DNA from: Pseudomonas knackmussii B13
Lineage (GTDB): Bacteria > Pseudomonadota > Gammaproteobacteria > Pseudomonadales > Pseudomonadaceae
DNA: 64,000 bases
Direction: 5' to 3'
Assembly (NCBI RefSeq): GCF_000689415.1
Contig: NZ_HG322950.1
Location: 124,001-188,000, forward strand
Within the stretch, counting starts at the first letter, position 1. Every line of letters starts with the position of its first letter. The notes below the pieces were generated by a model. That model searched no databases. It was not told the origin of the DNA and saw only the letters and a program-made list of their open reading frames with translations. Shown piece by piece: positions 25,227-33,253 of this stretch. The translations under genes and the position numbers were made by a program.

Positions 25227-26594
25227 TTACGCGTGGGTCAGATACCAGCGCCAATCCTGCTCGCCGACCTCGCTGACGAACTGTCGGAATTCTTCCCATT
25301 TGATCGCCAGGAAGATCTTCAGGAACTCCTCGCCGAAGGCCTCTTTCGCCCAGGCGGATTGCTCCAGAGTGCGCAGCGCGGTCAGCCAGTCGGTCGGCAG
25401 CGTCTCGCGAGCCTGCTCGTAGCCGTTGCCAACGATCGGCTCGCCCGGCTCGATCTGCTCGCGGATGCCCTTGTGGATGCCGGCCAGGATGGCTGCGGCG
25501 GCCAGGTAAGGGTTGGCGTCGGCGCCGCAGATGCGGTGTTCGACGTGGCGGCTCTTGGCCGGCCCGCCCGGCACGCGGAAGGACACGGTGCGGTTGTTCA
25601 CGCCCCAGCTCTTGGCCAGCGGCGCGTAGCTGTTGGCCTGGAAGCGGCGGTAGGAGTTGGCGTTGGGGCAGAAGATCGCCAGCGCGTCGTTGAGCGTGGC
25701 CATCATGCCGCCGATGGCGTGGCGCAGCAGCGGGGTGCCGTGCGGGTCTTCGCTGGCCATCAGGTTGTTGCCCTGCTCGTCGGCCAGGCTCACGTGCATG
25801 TGCATGCCGCTGCCAGCCAGGTCGCCGAACGGCTTGGCCATGAAGCAGGCGATCAGCCCGTGCTTGTTGGCTACGCCCTTGACCAGGCGCTTGTAGCGCA
25901 CGCCTTCGTCGACGGCGCGCAGGGCGTCGAAGCGGTGCTCCAGGGTCAGCTCGACCTGGCCAGGCGCGTACTCGGAAATGGCGGTGCGCACCGGCAGGCC
26001 CTGGGCTTCGCAGGCGGCGTAGAGGTCGTCGAGGAACGGCTGCAGCTGTTCCAGCTCGTAGACGCCGTAGACCTGCGGCGCCTGCGGGCGCACGCCGTTG
26101 GCCTGCAACGCCGGTTGCGGCCGGCCGCTGGCGTCGCGGTTCTTGTCCAGCAGGTAGAACTCCAGCTCCACCGCCATCACCGGGTGGAAGCCGTCGGCCT
26201 TCAGCCGGTCGATGGTGCGCGCCAGCACATGGCGCGGGTCGCCGGGGGTCGCCGGCAGGCCCTGGGTCGGGTGCATGCTCACCTGCACCTGGCCGGTAGG
26301 CACTGCGCGCCAGGGCTGCAGGGTCAGCGAACCGGGGATCGGGAAGGTCCAGCAGTCGGCGTCGGCGACTTCCCAGACCAGGCCGCTGGCCTCGACGTCT
26401 TCACCCTGGATGGTCAGCGAAAGGATGGAACTGGGCAGCGGGCGGCCGTTCTCGAAGATCGCCAGCAGTTCGTCGCGGTGCAGCAGCTTGCCGCGCGGGA
26501 TGCCGTTGGCGTCGATCAGCATCAGTTCGATGCTGCGCACGGCGGGATTCTGTTCGAGGAAGTCGCGGGCTTCCTGGGGATCGGCGAATTGCAT
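25227..26594 (-). CDS. Gamma-glutamylpolyamine synthetase-like (GS family) ligase
   Basis: 455 residues, GS fold close to PuuA/PauA enzymes. Metal ligands are seen in VMAVELEFYLLD and AISEYAPGQVELTL, with ATP/metal residues in SGMHMHVSLAD, CPNANSYRRF and VEHRICGADANPYLAAAA. These enzymes add glutamate to the amino group of putrescine or related amines. I recall the PAO1 counterpart as PA5522, one of the pauA paralogues. The aminotransferase gene immediately upstream, sharing the promoter region of the GntR regulator, suggests a pathway for an amine or diamine. Confidence 0.88.
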   Translation of the reverse strand: MQFADPQEARDFLEQNPAVRSIELMLIDANGIPRGKLLHRDELLAIFENGRPLPSSILSLTIQGEDVEASGLVWEVADADCWTFPIPGSLTLQPWRAVPTGQVQVSMHPTQGLPATPGDPRHVLARTIDRLKADGFHPVMAVELEFYLLDKNRDASGRPQPALQANGVRPQAPQVYGVYELEQLQPFLDDLYAACEAQGLPVRTAISEYAPGQVELTLEHRFDALRAVDEGVRYKRLVKGVANKHGLIACFMAKPFGDLAGSGMHMHVSLADEQGNNLMASEDPHGTPLLRHAIGGMMATLNDALAIFCPNANSYRRFQANSYAPLAKSWGVNNRTVSFRVPGGPAKSRHVEHRICGADANPYLAAAAILAGIHKGIREQIEPGEPIVGNGYEQARETLPTDWLTALRTLEQSAWAKEAFGEEFLKIFLAIKWEEFRQFVSEVGEQDWRWYLTHA

Positions 26595-26633
26595 GGTGGT
26601 CCTCGGTCGGCGCGTGGCGCCGGAATTTCTTGC

Positions 26634-26659
26634 GCAGGAACGAGCAGGCTCGCTCCTGC
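26634..26659. repeat. Short REP-like palindrome
   Basis: GCAGGAACGAGC / GCTCGCTCCTGC with two bases between and one mismatch, in the 79-base gap between the ligase and aminotransferase genes. Confidence 0.6.
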
Positions 26660-26673
26660 GGGTAGGGTTTCGA

Positions 26674-28068
26674 TCAGGCCTCGCGAGCGCCCGGAATGGC
26701 CAGCAACTCGGTAATGCCGGCGTCCAGGGTGGCGATCAGCTTGTCGACGTCGGCCGCGCTGGTGGATGGGCAGCAAAGGGTCATGTTGTGGAAGGGCGTG
26801 ATCAGGATGCCGCGGTTGATCAGGTAAAGGTGCAACGCCATCTGCAGTTCGTCGTGGAAGGCGGCCTCGGCTTCGGCGCCGGTACGCGGCGAGACCGGGC
26901 AGAACTGGAATTCGCTGCGCGCGCCCAGTTCGGTCACCGACCACTTCAAGTCGTGCTTGGCGATCAGGCTGCGGAAGCCATCGGCCAGGCGCTTGGCCAG
27001 CGGCAGCATGTGGTCGTAGGCCGCCTGGGTCATCACCTCTTCGAGGTTGGCGCGCATGCAGTGCATGGCCAGGGCGTTGGCCGAGAGCGTGGTGCCCATG
27101 CCGCTGTGGCCGTGGCCATGGCTGTCTTCCTGGGCCTGCTTGCGCGAGGCGAGCATGCGCTCGGCCATTTCCGCGCTGCAGCCGAAGATGCCGCAGGGCA
27201 CGCCGCCGGCGATCGGTTTGCCGACCACGAAGAAGTCCGGGTCGAGGTTCCACAACTTGGTGCAACCGCCGATATCGGTGGAGATAGTGTGGGTTTCGTC
27301 GATGATCAGCAGGCTGCCGTACTTGCGGGTCAGCTCGCGGCACTTCTGCATGAAGCCCGGATCGGGCAGGACCATGCCGATGTTGGTCATCGCCGGTTCG
27401 CACAGCAGGGCACAGACGTCGCCCTGGGCCAGCGCAGCTTCCAGCGCCTCGACATCGTTGAACGGGATCGAGCGGCTGTACTGGGTCAGGTCGTAGGCCT
27501 GTCCGACCAGGCCGGAGCGCGGCACGGTCTCGCCGTCGCGGTAGCGCACCATCACGTCGTCGACGGTGCCGTGGTAGCAGCCGTCGAACACCAGCAGCGT
27601 CTTGCGCCCGGTGACGGCGCGCGCCCAGCGCAGCACGTAGCGGTTGGAGTCGGTGGCGGTGGCGGTCACCTGCCAGTACGGCAGGCCGAAGCGCTCGGCG
27701 AGCAGCTCGCCGCAGACCACGGCGTCTTCGCCCGGGAGCATGGTGGTCAGGCCGTTGTTGGCCTGCTCGGCGATGGCGCGGGCCACCGGGTCGGGCGAGT
27801 GGCCGAACATGGTGCCGGTGTCGCCCAGGCAGAAGTCGATGTACTCGTGGCCGTCGACGTCATAGAAACGCGCGCCCTTGGCACGTTCGACGAACAGCGG
27901 GCAGGGCGTCGACCAGTCGGCCATCCAGTGCATCGGCACGCCGGCGTACAGCGAATTGCGCGCACGCTCGGCGAGCGCGACGGATTTGGGGTTCTGGTCC
28001 AGGAAACGCTGCCGCTCTTTGGCGGTGAAGGTTTCGACGGCCTGTTGGGAGATTCCGCTGGCGGTCAT
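26674..28068 (-). CDS. Class III PLP-dependent aminotransferase
   Basis: 464 residues, omega-aminotransferase/glutamate-semialdehyde-aminomutase type. YDVDGHEYIDFCLGDTGTMFGHSP is the substrate-entry segment. The PLP-binding Asp neighbourhood is LLIIDETHTI and the Schiff-base Lys is in FFVVGKPIAGGVPCG. In the second substrate-binding part, ITPFHNMTLCCP is conserved. It likely transfers the terminal amino group of an amine or omega-amino acid. ATG 28068 (MTASGISQQ) is chosen over an upstream ATG lying inside the operator region. Divergent from the GntR gene. Confidence 0.88.
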   Translation of the reverse strand: MTASGISQQAVETFTAKERQRFLDQNPKSVALAERARNSLYAGVPMHWMADWSTPCPLFVERAKGARFYDVDGHEYIDFCLGDTGTMFGHSPDPVARAIAEQANNGLTTMLPGEDAVVCGELLAERFGLPYWQVTATATDSNRYVLRWARAVTGRKTLLVFDGCYHGTVDDVMVRYRDGETVPRSGLVGQAYDLTQYSRSIPFNDVEALEAALAQGDVCALLCEPAMTNIGMVLPDPGFMQKCRELTRKYGSLLIIDETHTISTDIGGCTKLWNLDPDFFVVGKPIAGGVPCGIFGCSAEMAERMLASRKQAQEDSHGHGHSGMGTTLSANALAMHCMRANLEEVMTQAAYDHMLPLAKRLADGFRSLIAKHDLKWSVTELGARSEFQFCPVSPRTGAEAEAAFHDELQMALHLYLINRGILITPFHNMTLCCPSTSAADVDKLIATLDAGITELLAIPGAREA

Positions 28069-28106
28069 CTTGCACACCTCGTTTGTTTTTCTGCACATCA
28101 TCCTCA

Positions 28107-28120
28107 TTTGTGATCACAAA
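28107..28120. promoter_or_regulatory. GntR operator 1
   Basis: Perfect palindrome TTTGTGATCACAAA, 39 bases before the aminotransferase start, where it could block that promoter. Confidence 0.7.
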
Positions 28121-28169
28121 AATGTCAATACAGGTTGAGGAATGCCTGATAATCTCCCCTTCAGATGTT

Positions 28170-28183
28170 TTTGTGATCACAAA
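28170..28183. promoter_or_regulatory. GntR operator 2
   Basis: Second exact copy of TTTGTGATCACAAA, with flanks matching operator 1 in inverted orientation. Centres are 63 bases apart, about six helical turns, so dimers bound to both would lie on the same DNA face. Confidence 0.7.
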
Positions 28184-28319
28184 TGGAATCGACCCTTTTC
28201 GCGCCGGCCGTGCGACGGAACGGGCATTCGGATGCAATGAGGTAACACCGAGATGATGCACAACTGCAGCCTGACCTTCGCCCAACTGCCGGCGCCGCCG
28301 GTCCGCGCGGAGTGATCCC

Positions 28320-28985
28320 ATGGCCGACAACCTCCAGGAACAGCTCTACCAGAACCTGCGCCAGGCCCTTTTGAGCGGGCGCTTCCAGCCCGGCGAGCGG
28401 TTGAAGATCCGCGACCTGGCCGACGAATGGGGCACCAGCCCGATGCCAGTGCGCGCTGCCTTGCAGCGGCTGGTCGCCGAGGGTGCGCTGGAGGGCGAGC
28501 CACAGCGCTCGCTGCGCGTCCCTGTGATGACGCGCGAGCGCTTCCTGCAGATCCTGCAGATCCGCCAGTCGCTGGAAGGCTTGGCCGTGGAGGACGGGGT
28601 GCCGCGCTTGCGCACGGCGGACCTGGAGGTGCTGAAGACCTGCACCGAGCTGATGGAAGAAGCCGTGCAGCGCCGCGACGTGCAGGCCTACCTGGAGCAC
28701 AACAGCCGCTTTCACCTGACGCTCTACCGCGCCTGCGGCAATCCCACGCTGCTACGCATGATCGAGGCGCTGTGGCTGCAGGTCGGGCCCTTCTTCAACC
28801 GGCTGTTCACCGAGGCGGACCTGTCCCAGCGCCTGAACGACTTCCATGAGCACGCCCTGGAGGCGATTCAGCGCGGCGACGCCCAGGGCGCGCGCGCCGC
28901 CATCGAGCAGGACCTGGCCTACTTCGGTCAGTACCTGCTCAATCTGCTCGCGCTGGAGTCTGGGGGGCGGCGGGATGTCCGCTGA
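28320..28985 (+). CDS. GntR-family regulator (FadR/FCD subfamily)
   Basis: 221 residues. The N-terminal winged HTH (LREQ-type start NLQEQLYQNLRQALLSGRF, then KIRDLADEWGTSPMPVRAALQRL) is followed by an all-helical FCD ligand domain with metal-type His residues (HNSRFHLTLYRAC; DFHEHALEAI). It is divergent from the aminotransferase-ligase-SDR genes, with two identical palindromes in the shared intergenic region, and is their likely repressor. Confidence 0.9.
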   Translation: MADNLQEQLYQNLRQALLSGRFQPGERLKIRDLADEWGTSPMPVRAALQRLVAEGALEGEPQRSLRVPVMTRERFLQILQIRQSLEGLAVEDGVPRLRTADLEVLKTCTELMEEAVQRRDVQAYLEHNSRFHLTLYRACGNPTLLRMIEALWLQVGPFFNRLFTEADLSQRLNDFHEHALEAIQRGDAQGARAAIEQDLAYFGQYLLNLLALESGGRRDVR

Positions 28986-28990
28986 GGGCG

Positions 28991-29203
28991 TCAGATCGAC
29001 TTGATGTAGCGGACGTTGTCCTTCTTGATCAGGATGGTCTGTCCGTTCAACTGCTCGAATTCGTAGTAGTCGTTGTATTTGTCGAAGTCAGCGTGGTCCT
29101 TGACCAGGACTTCGCTGCCATCCTGCAGCGACACCACGGCCTTGTTGGCACAACCGGCAAGGCCGAGCAGCAGCACGCTGAGGAGAAGGAATTTCGCTTT
29201 CAT
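28991..29203 (-). CDS. YgdI/YgdR-type (DUF903) small lipoprotein
   Basis: 70 residues. Signal peptide and lipobox LAGC (Cys18) are followed by a compact SH3-like domain of about 50 residues containing VSLQDGSEVLVKD and LNGQTILIKKDNVRYI. Matches the E. coli YgdI/YgdR family, an outer- or inner-membrane lipoprotein of unknown role. Three small genes on this strand follow each other without operon spacing. Confidence 0.85.
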   Translation of the reverse strand: MKAKFLLLSVLLLGLAGCANKAVVSLQDGSEVLVKDHADFDKYNDYYEFEQLNGQTILIKKDNVRYIKSI

Positions 29204-29304
29204 AGAGTCTCCACGGGACAGCGCAGATCGACCAAGGCGAAGGAGACGATCTGCGGGACTGCCGGTGTGACAACCCGTCCGCGGGGAAATTCAGAAAAAT
29301 CGGA

Positions 29305-29706
29305 TCAAGTGTCGAGCCACACGTCGCGCGCCCAGGTCCACACCGAGTCCCAGGTCTCCTCGGTGAGCTCTCCGTCGGCCCAGAGCACCACTTCGCCGTC
29401 CTGGCCCACGGCGTAGTAATCGTCGCCATCGGCGCACAGCGGGATGAACTCGCGCGGCAGGCCCATGGCCCAGGCGACGGCAGCGACTTCGGGCAGGTAC
29501 GTGTGCGATTGCGGATCGGTGACCGTAACCGGTTCCAGGCGCCCGTAGACCACGTCGCTGACTTTGAGCAGGAACTCGCGGAACTCCGCAGGTATGCCGA
29601 TCAGCAGTTCCTCTTCGATCTCCACCAGCAGCTCTTCGTCCGGCAGCTCCAGCGGCACCGGAACCGGCTCGTTGAGTTCACGCAATTGCTCGATCACATC
29701 TTCCAC
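29305..29706 (-). CDS. SMI1/KNR4 family protein
   Basis: 133 residues, very acidic. The family core is visible: LLIGIPAEFREFLLKVSDVVYG (helix entering the SUKH fold), then LCADGDDYYAVGQDGEVVLW and a tryptophan-rich end (WDSVWTWARDVW). SUKH proteins often act as immunity proteins to contact-dependent toxins, but many stand alone with other roles. No toxin gene lies nearby, so the function is unassigned. Confidence 0.75.
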   Translation of the reverse strand: MEDVIEQLRELNEPVPVPLELPDEELLVEIEEELLIGIPAEFREFLLKVSDVVYGRLEPVTVTDPQSHTYLPEVAAVAWAMGLPREFIPLCADGDDYYAVGQDGEVVLWADGELTEETWDSVWTWARDVWLDT

Positions 29707-29805
29707 GGCAGGAACCTCTCGATTGACTGGCGCGCTTTATACAGTAGTAGCCTGCTCCCGGCGCAAGATCGTTGCCGGCCAGGCAGGCTGACCAGCGGCG
29801 CGCCC

Positions 29806-29839
29806 AAGAAAAAGCCCGGCAGGTGCCGGGCTTTTTCTT
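29806..29839. terminator. Bidirectional intrinsic terminator
   Basis: Sixteen-base perfect arms (AAGAAAAAGCCCGGCA and its complement) with a 2-base centre. A-run on one side and T-run on the other make it work on either strand. It ends the Tim44-like gene's transcript. Confidence 0.85.
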
Positions 29840-29852
29840 GCTACGTAGGCGA

Positions 29853-30710
29853 TCAGCCGTTCTGGCGGATACCGGCCAGCAGCCAGGGTTGGTCCTGGCC
29901 CTGGGCGCGTTCCATGCGCCAGCTTTCGCTGAAGGTCTCGCCCTGGTCGAAGCGCGAGGTCTTGGAGACGCCGCTGAAGGTCAGGGTGGCGATGGTCTTG
30001 TCGGCCTGGTCGTCGACGCCTTCCAGTTGCACCTGCAGGTTGTCGATGTAGGTGGACTGGTAGCCGTCGCCCAGCTCGGCGCGCTCCTGCTTCAGCCACT
30101 GCAGCATCTGCGGGGAGACGAACTCGGCGATCTTGTCCATCTCGTTGGCGTCCCAGTGCTGCTGCAGCGCCAGGAAGTGCTCACGGGCTGCGCCGACAAA
30201 ACGCTTCTCGTCGAACCAGGCCGGGGCGCTGATCACCGGGCGCGCGGCCGGTTGTGCGGAACCGCCGAATACCGACGGCTGCGCCGGCATTTCACGCTGC
30301 ATGGGCGCATGGCCAGCCATCGCCGGTTGGGCGTGCTGACGGCGACGAGCGGCGATGAAACGGAAGGCGATGAACGCGACCAGCGCGATCAGCAGCATGT
30401 CCAGCAGCTGCATGCCCTGGAAGCCGTCGCCCATGAACATGGAGGCGAGCAGGCCGCCGGCGGCGATGCCGGCCAGCGGGCCGAGCCAGCGCGAAGCGCC
30501 ACCAGCGGCGGCAGCACCTGCAGCTGCACCGGCGGCCGGCGCGGCGACGCCCGGAGTGGTCGGCGCGGTGTTCGGTTGTACCTGACGGGTCTGGTGGCTC
30601 GGCGCCGAGCCCATGCTCTTGCCGCCACCGAAACGTTTGGCGGCATTGACGTCGAGGCTGAGCGTCACGGCGACACAGAAAGCCATGGCAAGGCTGATGA
30701 AGCGCTTCAT
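29853..30710 (-). CDS. Tim44-like domain membrane protein
   Basis: 285 residues from ATG 30710; an ATG 9 bases earlier (30719) is possible but sits directly on the AAGAGA ribosome site. The N-terminal signal (MKRFISLAMAFCVAVTLSLDVNA) precedes a glycine/alanine-rich linker with a membrane segment (LLDMLLIALVAFIAFRFI). The C-terminal Tim44/MRPL45 domain follows (EHFLALQQHWDANEMDKIAEFVSPQM, then DQADKTIATLTFSGV). Bacterial members are envelope proteins of unknown role. Confidence 0.85.
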   Translation of the reverse strand: MKRFISLAMAFCVAVTLSLDVNAAKRFGGGKSMGSAPSHQTRQVQPNTAPTTPGVAAPAAGAAAGAAAAGGASRWLGPLAGIAAGGLLASMFMGDGFQGMQLLDMLLIALVAFIAFRFIAARRRQHAQPAMAGHAPMQREMPAQPSVFGGSAQPAARPVISAPAWFDEKRFVGAAREHFLALQQHWDANEMDKIAEFVSPQMLQWLKQERAELGDGYQSTYIDNLQVQLEGVDDQADKTIATLTFSGVSKTSRFDQGETFSESWRMERAQGQDQPWLLAGIRQNG

Positions 30711-30801
30711 CGTGGTCATTCTCTTGGTTGGAATACGACGCGCGCCATGTTGCCCAGCATTGCCCCCAGCGGCCAGCCGGATTTTGTTTCGGGCTTTTGC
30801 C

Positions 30802-30830
30802 CCTGCCGGCTAGAGGGCTTATCCGGCAGG
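30802..30830 (-). terminator. Hairpin downstream of the polysaccharide ABC gene
   Basis: CCTGCCGG (30802-30809) and CCGGCAGG (30823-30830). It is 9 bases beyond the stop of the leftward ABC ATPase gene. No clean T-run, so a weak or Rho-assisted terminator. Confidence 0.4.
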
Positions 30831-30838
30831 GTTGTAGG

Positions 30839-31609
30839 TCATGTCTGGGGCGGAGCTTCCGCCTGAGCTGCTTTGAGTAGGCGTTCGGCTTTCTGCATTT
30901 CGCGAACGGCAATCCTCACCGTTTCCTGATAGCCATCAAGCACATAATTGACTTCGCCGCATACGATGGACTTGCCGCGCTCAATCCAGAGCGCTCGATG
31001 GCAGAGGCCGCGAATGGCCTCCATGCTATGCGAGACCAGGATAACGGTCTTGCCCTGTTCGATTTTCCTTTTCATCGCGGCGTGCGACTTCTCTCGGAAG
31101 CTTTGATCGCCGACGCCAAGCACTTCGTCGATCAGCAGAATATCCGGATCGGCATGGATGGCCACGGCAAAGCCGAGGCGTGCGCGCATGCCAGTGGAGT
31201 AGGTGCCAACGGGGCGCTCGAAGAATTCACCCAGCTCGCTGAATTCGTAGATGTCGTCCATCTGCCGACGAATCTGTTCACGCGTCATGCCTAGCAAGAG
31301 GCCGCTGATGACGACGTTGTCGCGTCCGGACAGCTCGGGTTTGAAGCCGACGTTCAGGGCCAGCAGGCTGGCATTCAGCCGCTTGCGGCGCTGCAGGCTC
31401 CCGCGGTCAGGGTCGACGATGCCGGCGATCAGGCGCAGCAAGGTGCTCTTGCCGGCGCCGTTGTTGCCGATTACCCCCAGTGTTTCGCCTTCGTAGAGAT
31501 CGAAGCTGACGTCCTTCAGCGCCCAGAACGACTCGTAACGCAGCATCCCGACGCGCTGCCGGTAGGAAAGGCCGATGTTTTCTGCCCGCAGGATCACTTC
31601 AGAGGACAT
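30839..31609 (-). CDS. Polysaccharide ABC exporter ATP-binding subunit (Wzt/KpsT type)
   Basis: 256 residues. Walker A is GNNGAGKST, signature YSTGMRARLGFAV, Walker B DILLIDEVLGVGD and switch His VSHSM. Sequence order and FWALKDVSFDLYEGETLG at the start match ABC-2 polysaccharide exporters. It stops shortly after the nucleotide-binding domain, so it lacks the C-terminal carbohydrate-recognition domain of Wzt proteins that sense a capped glycan end; it is thus closer to KpsT or a lipid-linked-glycan/teichoic-type exporter. Eight bases separate it from the permease gene. Confidence 0.9.
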   Translation of the reverse strand: MSSEVILRAENIGLSYRQRVGMLRYESFWALKDVSFDLYEGETLGVIGNNGAGKSTLLRLIAGIVDPDRGSLQRRKRLNASLLALNVGFKPELSGRDNVVISGLLLGMTREQIRRQMDDIYEFSELGEFFERPVGTYSTGMRARLGFAVAIHADPDILLIDEVLGVGDQSFREKSHAAMKRKIEQGKTVILVSHSMEAIRGLCHRALWIERGKSIVCGEVNYVLDGYQETVRIAVREMQKAERLLKAAQAEAPPQT

Positions 31610-31617
31610 GTTTCACC

Positions 31618-32373
31618 TCAGTACAACAGCTTGGGATAACGGCGGTCGTTGCGGTGAAGGATCCACAGAGACAGGCCGAGAAGCGGCAGGCTGACCAGCA
31701 ATACGTAGAGCTGTTCACTCCACGCCGGCCACTGATTGTGCAGCAGCACATCGCGGTAGGCCGTGATCATGGTGGTCATCGGGTTCAGGCTCAGCAGCGG
31801 CGCCATGGACGGTGGGATCTCATGAATGCTGAAGAACACGCCGGACATGAACATCATCAACATGAGCACGTTGTCCACCACCTGCCGTAGGTCAGGCACG
31901 AACGGCAGTATCGACGCCAGCAGGAAACCGAAGGCAATCGTATAAAGCAACTGGTTGACCATCAGCACTGGCAGCGCCAGCCATTCGGCAGAGGGGCGGT
32001 AACCACTGCCGAGCAGGAACGCGATCAGCAGCGTCAGGATGATCAGGAATTTAACCGTGTTGCTGAGAATCGGGATCAGCGCGAACACGTATTTGGGGAC
32101 ATGAATCTGCTGGATGAGCCCGGCGTTACCCTGAATCGCGTTGCTGGCCTGGCGCACCGAACCGTCGAACCATTTCCAGGCGACCATGCCGCTGAGCAGC
32201 AGGGGAACATAGCCAGGGCGGCTGTGGCCCAGGGCTAGACCAAAAACGATATAGAACGCGCTCATGTACATCAGCGGTTCGAGGATCCACCAAAGAAATC
32301 CAAGGAAGCGCCGCGCTACTTCGGTGCGCAGATCGCTGTAGACGCCGAATAGGATGATGTCCCTGTGATTCAT
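31618..32373 (-). CDS. Polysaccharide ABC exporter permease subunit (Wzm/KpsM type)
   Basis: 251 residues with six membrane segments in the ABC-2 pattern. The N-terminal amphipathic helix and RFLGFLWWILEPLMYMSAFYIVFGLALG are followed by LLLSGMVAWKWFDGSVRQ and LNPMTTMITAYRDVLL, the conserved loop before TM6. With the ATPase it would carry an undecaprenyl-linked glycan to the periplasm. Divergent from the sulfotransferase gene, with a 124-base AT-rich gap that must contain both promoters. Confidence 0.9.
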   Translation of the reverse strand: MNHRDIILFGVYSDLRTEVARRFLGFLWWILEPLMYMSAFYIVFGLALGHSRPGYVPLLLSGMVAWKWFDGSVRQASNAIQGNAGLIQQIHVPKYVFALIPILSNTVKFLIILTLLIAFLLGSGYRPSAEWLALPVLMVNQLLYTIAFGFLLASILPFVPDLRQVVDNVLMLMMFMSGVFFSIHEIPPSMAPLLSLNPMTTMITAYRDVLLHNQWPAWSEQLYVLLVSLPLLGLSLWILHRNDRRYPKLLY

Positions 32374-32497
32374 ATGATTCTTGTTGGATTGAAAAGGGCT
32401 GGGTATTTAAACACAATGCCACTCAAGCAGCGCATCGAGCCAGTTCCGAGCAAGATGTGCCGAGAACGCGCTAATTGATAACAAAAACGAGTTGGTA

Positions 32498-33235
32498 ATG
32501 CGCTTATTCGATTTCCTCTTCGGCTTCTCCCGCAAGTCCTCCGAAGCTCCCAGTGACCTGGTATTGACGGTCGTAGGCATGCATCGCAGCGGCACCAGCT
32601 TCCTGACCGGCTCGCTGCAACAGGCGGGCCTCGAACTGGGCAAGCACAGTACCTGGAACCCCCATAATCTCAAGGGTAATCGCGAGAATGGCGATATCGT
32701 CGCCTTCCACGACTCGCTGCTTGGTGCCCGTGGTTTCGCCTGGGACAATCCGCCAAACGAAGCCATCGACTGGACTGAAGAAGAGTACGCGTCCGCCCGC
32801 GAGCTGATCGCCTCCTACGACGGAGCCAAGCGCTGGGGGTTCAAGGATCCCCGCGCGCTGCTGGTGATGGACGGTTGGCAGCAGCTACTGCCTGAGATGC
32901 GCTTCGTCGGAATCTTCCGTCACCCGTCGGCAGTGGCCGATTCGCTCCATGCTCGGGGCGGGATGCCACGAGAGCAGGCGCTGAAGCTCTGGCAGGCATA
33001 CAACCAGCAACTGTTGGCATTGCATCGGCGGAAGGCGTTCCCGGTTCTGTGCTTCGACGAGGACGAGCACGTCTTGCACCGCAAGCTCGATAAGGTCATG
33101 CGCAGCTTCGGGTTGGTTCCCCCCAGCGAGGACCGCTTCTTCAGCTCCGAGCTCAAGCACCATGAGGGTGCCCAGGAGCCCCTTTCGGCGGAACTGGAAG
33201 CCACTTATCGCGCCCTGCGTGCCATTGCCTATTGA
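32498..33235 (+). CDS. Sulfotransferase family protein
   Basis: 245 residues. The PAPS 5'-phosphosulfate loop is seen as VGMHRSGTSFLTGSLQ near residue 25, and the 3'-phosphate segment as GIFRHPSAVADSLH (FRHP plus Ser) near 145. These are the two hallmarks of the P-loop sulfotransferase family. It would move sulfate from PAPS to a sugar or lipid acceptor in the cytoplasm. ATG 32498 is chosen; an in-frame TTG lies 6 bases earlier. First gene of the rightward glycan operon. Confidence 0.82.
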   Translation: MRLFDFLFGFSRKSSEAPSDLVLTVVGMHRSGTSFLTGSLQQAGLELGKHSTWNPHNLKGNRENGDIVAFHDSLLGARGFAWDNPPNEAIDWTEEEYASARELIASYDGAKRWGFKDPRALLVMDGWQQLLPEMRFVGIFRHPSAVADSLHARGGMPREQALKLWQAYNQQLLALHRRKAFPVLCFDEDEHVLHRKLDKVMRSFGLVPPSEDRFFSSELKHHEGAQEPLSAELEATYRALRAIAY

Positions 33236-33253
33236 ATCGAGAGGAGCGGCGTC

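Noticed and set aside
28107..28183. TGTGATCACA sites as Vfr/CRP binding sites
   Set aside because: CRP-type sites need six bases between TGTGA and TCACA; here the halves abut, which suits a GntR-family dimer, and a GntR gene is adjacent.
29305..29706. Toxin-immunity module
   Set aside because: SMI1/KNR4 fold only; no toxin, secretion or Rhs gene within the window.
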